Source: Luteococcus sp043424415 (lineage in GTDB: Bacteria; Actinomycetota; Actinomycetes; Propionibacteriales; Propionibacteriaceae). Taken from it: a DNA stretch of 31,168 bases. Position 1 is the stretch's first letter, and each line of letters opens with the position of its first letter. The notes beneath the pieces were generated by a model. The model worked only from the letters and a program-made list of their open reading frames with translations, was not told where the DNA came from and did not search any database. The position numbers and the translations under genes are program-made. Positions 28,244-31,168 of this stretch are shown here, one piece after another. The stretch lies in assembly GCF_043424415.1 (NCBI RefSeq), contig NZ_JBHWOO010000096.1, positions 1 to 31,168 on the forward strand, in the 5' to 3' direction.

Positions 28244-31168
28244 TGGACCCCTTCGTGCACCTGCGCGTGGCCTCGGGCCATTCGCTGCAGTACGGCGCCA
28301 GTCATCCGGATGAACTGGTGGCCGCCGCTGCCGCCCAGGACATGGACACCCTGGCGCTGACCGACCGCGACGGACTCTACGGCGCGGTGCGCTTCGCCGA
28401 CGCCTGCCAGCGTTCCGGGATCGCCCCCGTGGTGGGCGTCGACCTGGCCGTACCCCACCAACACCCTGCCCCGTCCGGACCCGCGGGGCGGCGCACCGCA
28501 GCCAAGGGTGGACAGCTGCGCGACCCCCGGCACCCGCGGGTGGTGACGATGGCCACCAGCCGCCAGGGCTGGGCCGAGATGTGCCGGCTGGTCACCCAGG
28601 CCCACCTGTCCGGTGAGCGCGGCAGGCCCGTCGCCAGCCGGGAGTTGCTGGCACGGCACGCCTCCTCGGGGCACCTGCTGGTGCTGCTGGGCGCCGACTC
28701 CCCCTATGGCGAGCACGTCCTGGCGGGTCGCCATGACCAGGCACGCGAGGAGTTGCGGCAGTGGCTGCAGGCGGTCGATCCCGGGCAGCTGGTGGTGGCC
28801 GCCACCCACCACCAGAGCGCCGAGGGGGCCAGCGGCAGCGCCCGGCATGCCGCCGCCATGGTCGCGATCGCCGACGAGCACCGGGTGGCTGCCGTGCTCA
28901 CCAACCAGGTGCGGATGACCCACCGCCACCAGGCCGCCACCGTCGACGTCCTGGACGCCGCCCGGCGCCGCGTGCCCCTCGACCGGCGCAATGTGGACCG
29001 CAGCAATGCCGAGGCCCACCTCAAGCCCGGCAAGCAGATGCTGGCCCTGGCCGAGCAGGTGGCGGTGCTGGCCGGCCGCGGCCGCCACGGCGCCGCCGAG
29101 ATGCTGGCCCAGACCCGCACCACCGCCCTGCGCTCCCGGCTCGACCCCCGGGCCGACATCGGGCTGGGCGAGCTGCACCTGCCCGAGTTCGAGCTGCTGG
29201 GCACCACCAGCGCCGGGGCGATGACGGAGCTGCGCGCCCGCTGCGAGGCAGGCATCGGCTCCCGCTACGTCCGGCCCACCGCCGAGCTCCAGGAGCGGCT
29301 CGGCCAGGAGCTGTCCGTGATCGGCCAGATGGGCTATGCCTCCTACTTCCTCACCGTCGCCGAGGTGGTGCGGATGGTGCGCGCGATGGGCATCCGGTGT
29401 GCCGCGCGCGGTTCGGGGGCCGGCAGCCTGGTCAACCACCTGCTCGGGATCTCGGGCGTGGACCCGATGGCCCACGGGCTGCTGATGGAGCGTTTCCTGT
29501 CCCCGCTGCGCCACAGCCTGCCCGACATCGACCTCGACGTGGAGAGTGCCCGGCGTACCGAGATCTACGAGAAGGTGCTGGAGGTCTTCGGGGGACGGCG
29601 GGTGGCCTGCGTCGCGATGATGGAGACCTACCGAGTGCGCCATGCCGTGCGCGATGTCGGCGCCGCCCTGGGCCTGCCGCCGTCCGAGACCGACCAGATT
29701 GCCAAGGCCTTTCCCCACGTGCGCGCGCGTGATGCCCGCAAGGCCTTGGAGGAACTGCCCGAGCTGCGCCACCTGGGGCTCGGCGAGACCCGGTACCAGC
29801 GCTTCTTCGAGCTGGTGGAGTCCCTCGACGGCCTGCCGCGCCATGTGGCGCTGCACCCGTGCGGGATCGTGCTGAGTGATGCCACCCTGGCCGACCGCAG
29901 CCCGCTGGAGGCCAGCCACGGGGGCTTCCCGATGAGCCAGTTCGACAAGCAGGACGTCGAGGAGCTGGGCCTGCTCAAGCTCGACGTGCTGGGCATCAGG
30001 ATGCAGTCGGCGATGGCCCATGCCGTCGACGAGTTGGAGCGCACCGGCCAGCCCCGCCCCGAGCTGGACGCCCTGGCGCCCTTCGACGACCCCGAGGTCT
30101 ACGACATGATCGCCCACGCCCAGACACTGGGCTGTTTCCAGATCGAGTCGCCGGGCCAGCGCGAGCTGGTCGGCAAGTTCGGCCCCAGCAACTTCGGCGA
30201 CATCATCATCGACATCTCGCTCTTCCGTCCCGGGCCGGTGAAGTCGAACATGGTGGTGCCCTTCCTCGAGGCGCGCCAGGGCTGGGCGCCAGCCCGCTAT
30301 CCGCACCCCGACCTGGAGCCGGTGCTGGCCGAGACCGGTGGGGTGGTGGTCTTCCACGAGCAGGTGATCTGCATCATCGCGGTCTTCACCGGCTGCACCC
30401 TGGCCCAGGCCGACGAGGCCCGGCGTGCCCTGGGCAGCACCGCCGGTCAGCTCGACGTCAAGGACTGGTTCTTTCCCGCGGCGCTGGCGCGGGGCTACCA
30501 GCGATCGGTGGTCGACGAGCTCTGGCAGGTGCTGGAGGCCTTCGCCAGTTTTGGCTTCTGCAAGGCCCACGCCGCCGCCTTCGCGCTGCCCACCTACCAG
30601 TCGGCCTGGCTCAAGCGGCACCACCCTGCCCATTTCCTGGCCGGGGTGCTCACCCATGACCCGGGCATGTACCCCAAGCGGCTGGTGCTGGAGGAGGCCC
30701 GGCGCTGCGGCATCACCGTGCTGGGAGTCGACATCAACCACAGCCACAGCACACACCGCGCCGAGCACGTGCAGGTGGAGGCTGGTTTCGTGCCCCCTCC
30801 GGGTCTCCCCGACGGCTCGGGCTGGGCGATCCGGCTGGCCCTGGGCGAGGTTGCCGGCAGCAATGAGCTGGACATTGCGCGGATCGTCGCCGGCCAGCCC
30901 TATGCCAGCCTCACCGACTTCTGGCAGCGCGCCGCAGTCGACCACCAGCTGGTGCACAACCTGGTGCTGGCCGGGGCCTTCGACGAGCTCTACGGCATCG
31001 GTCGCGGTCCCAGCCTGCTGCGCCACGGGCACCTGACCCGGCGCGACCTGCTGCTGGCCCTGGCCGACCTGCGCCGCCAGCAGCGTGTCGACCAGCGCGC
31101 CGGCAGCCGGGCGCGCGGGCTGCAAGCCTCCCGTCCCGTGGTGCTGGGCGACGACCCGCGCGAGACAC
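28243..31168 (+). CDS. dnaE2: Error-prone DNA polymerase III alpha subunit, truncated by window end
   Basis: 975 residues visible of an expected 1050-1100; the missing part should be the end of the OB-fold region. It carries out damage-tolerant, mutagenic DNA synthesis. An N-terminal PHP domain (1-280) begins MDPFVHLRVASGHS. The polymerase core follows with CAARGSGAGSLVNHLLG, the catalytic aspartates in PDIDLDVE (about 427-433) and a third in LLKLDVLG. The finger region has FRPGPVKSNM and SFGFCKAHAAAFA, then the helix-hairpin-helix and start of OB. The DnaE2 type is preferred over DnaE1 by length, the DUF6504 neighbour and the absence of other replication genes. Two PHP metal His positions are Arg (residues 8 and 42), so PHP nuclease activity is unlikely. 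Confidence 0.9.
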   Translation, partial: MDPFVHLRVASGHSLQYGASHPDELVAAAAAQDMDTLALTDRDGLYGAVRFADACQRSGIAPVVGVDLAVPHQHPAPSGPAGRRTAAKGGQLRDPRHPRVVTMATSRQGWAEMCRLVTQAHLSGERGRPVASRELLARHASSGHLLVLLGADSPYGEHVLAGRHDQAREELRQWLQAVDPGQLVVAATHHQSAEGASGSARHAAAMVAIADEHRVAAVLTNQVRMTHRHQAATVDVLDAARRRVPLDRRNVDRSNAEAHLKPGKQMLALAEQVAVLAGRGRHGAAEMLAQTRTTALRSRLDPRADIGLGELHLPEFELLGTTSAGAMTELRARCEAGIGSRYVRPTAELQERLGQELSVIGQMGYASYFLTVAEVVRMVRAMGIRCAARGSGAGSLVNHLLGISGVDPMAHGLLMERFLSPLRHSLPDIDLDVESARRTEIYEKVLEVFGGRRVACVAMMETYRVRHAVRDVGAALGLPPSETDQIAKAFPHVRARDARKALEELPELRHLGLGETRYQRFFELVESLDGLPRHVALHPCGIVLSDATLADRSPLEASHGGFPMSQFDKQDVEELGLLKLDVLGIRMQSAMAHAVDELERTGQPRPELDALAPFDDPEVYDMIAHAQTLGCFQIESPGQRELVGKFGPSNFGDIIIDISLFRPGPVKSNMVVPFLEARQGWAPARYPHPDLEPVLAETGGVVVFHEQVICIIAVFTGCTLAQADEARRALGSTAGQLDVKDWFFPAALARGYQRSVVDELWQVLEAFASFGFCKAHAAAFALPTYQSAWLKRHHPAHFLAGVLTHDPGMYPKRLVLEEARRCGITVLGVDINHSHSTHRAEHVQVEAGFVPPPGLPDGSGWAIRLALGEVAGSNELDIARIVAGQPYASLTDFWQRAAVDHQLVHNLVLAGAFDELYGIGRGPSLLRHGHLTRRDLLLALADLRRQQRVDQRAGSRARGLQASRPVVLGDDPRET

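Noticed and set aside
28186..31125. 979-residue minus-strand open frame
   Set aside because: It is antisense to dnaE2, whose domain motifs are clear in the plus frame. The minus product is a low-complexity Gly/Val/Leu/His sequence typical of high-GC shadow frames.
1..31168. tRNA, rRNA, CRISPR array, IS transposase or prophage genes
   Set aside because: None were seen: no tRNA-like cloverleaf or CCA-ended structures, no regularly spaced repeats, and no transposase or integrase motifs. Absence is by reading only, not by a covariance search.

Overview
The window is very GC-rich with dense, short-spaced genes. It encodes a class II DAHP synthase, a PASTA Ser/Thr kinase, a short-chain prenyl diphosphate synthase, a HelD-type ATPase, a MacS/NarL-type two-component pair, a DnaE2-type polymerase and many leaderless starts. 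This points to an actinobacterium; I would guess the Propionibacteriales, but genus cannot be read from sequence alone. From memory, the order exonuclease/UvrC-like - NlpC/P60 - glucokinase - acyltransferase - aroG - kinase - prenyl synthase - MTHFR-like resembles the conserved stretch around Rv2172c-Rv2191 of Mycobacterium tuberculosis and the glk/aroG/pknL region of corynebacteria.

Layout. 1-262: tandem hairpins and no convincing gene. 263-1524 (-): a prepilin peptidase coupled to a small DNA-binding-like protein. 1762-2772 (-): a coiled-coil, membrane-anchored protein with a 'sunset'-type C-terminus. 2909-3861 (+): a cyclophilin preceded by a leaderless mini-ORF, then a stand-alone Lrp/AsnC ligand-binding domain. 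3682-5589 (-): a DnaQ-type exonuclease fused to UvrC-like GIY-YIG, overlapping the Lrp gene tail to tail by 180 bp. 5659-8391 (+): a possible small protein, a secreted NlpC/P60 hydrolase and a ROK glucokinase. 8457-8960 (-): a small membrane protein behind a second leaderless mini-ORF. 9031-11946 (+): acyltransferase, sensor kinase and response regulator in one operon. 12023-15682 (+): DAHP synthase, threonine aldolase, GNAT acetyltransferase and MBL hydrolase. 15875-18028 (-): PASTA kinase. 18212-18970 (+): a ThiE-like protein lacking most active-site residues. 19048-21149: prenyl synthase (-) and MTHFR (+) from a shared divergent leaderless promoter region. 21226-23510 (-): HelD/UvrD-like ATPase.

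The most unusual part is 23565-31168. On the minus strand, three paralogous proteins, each an HTH domain followed by an unrecognised effector domain, lie in a tight array, with an FAD-type oxidoreductase gene at the distal end. The middle paralog is split into two reading frames at a run of five C. The array's promoter carries a perfect actinobacterial LexA/SOS box (TCGAAC-N4-GTTCGA, 27695-27710). On the other side of that box lie a DUF6504-like gene and dnaE2 (error-prone polymerase, truncated by the window end), genes normally belonging to the SOS mutasome. imuA/imuB are not beside them in this window. A DNA-damage-induced family of regulators facing dnaE2 is the best candidate here for an undescribed system.

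Recurring regulatory theme: many genes start directly, or through an 11-20 codon leaderless mini-ORF, 6-7 nt after a TAGNNT -10 box.
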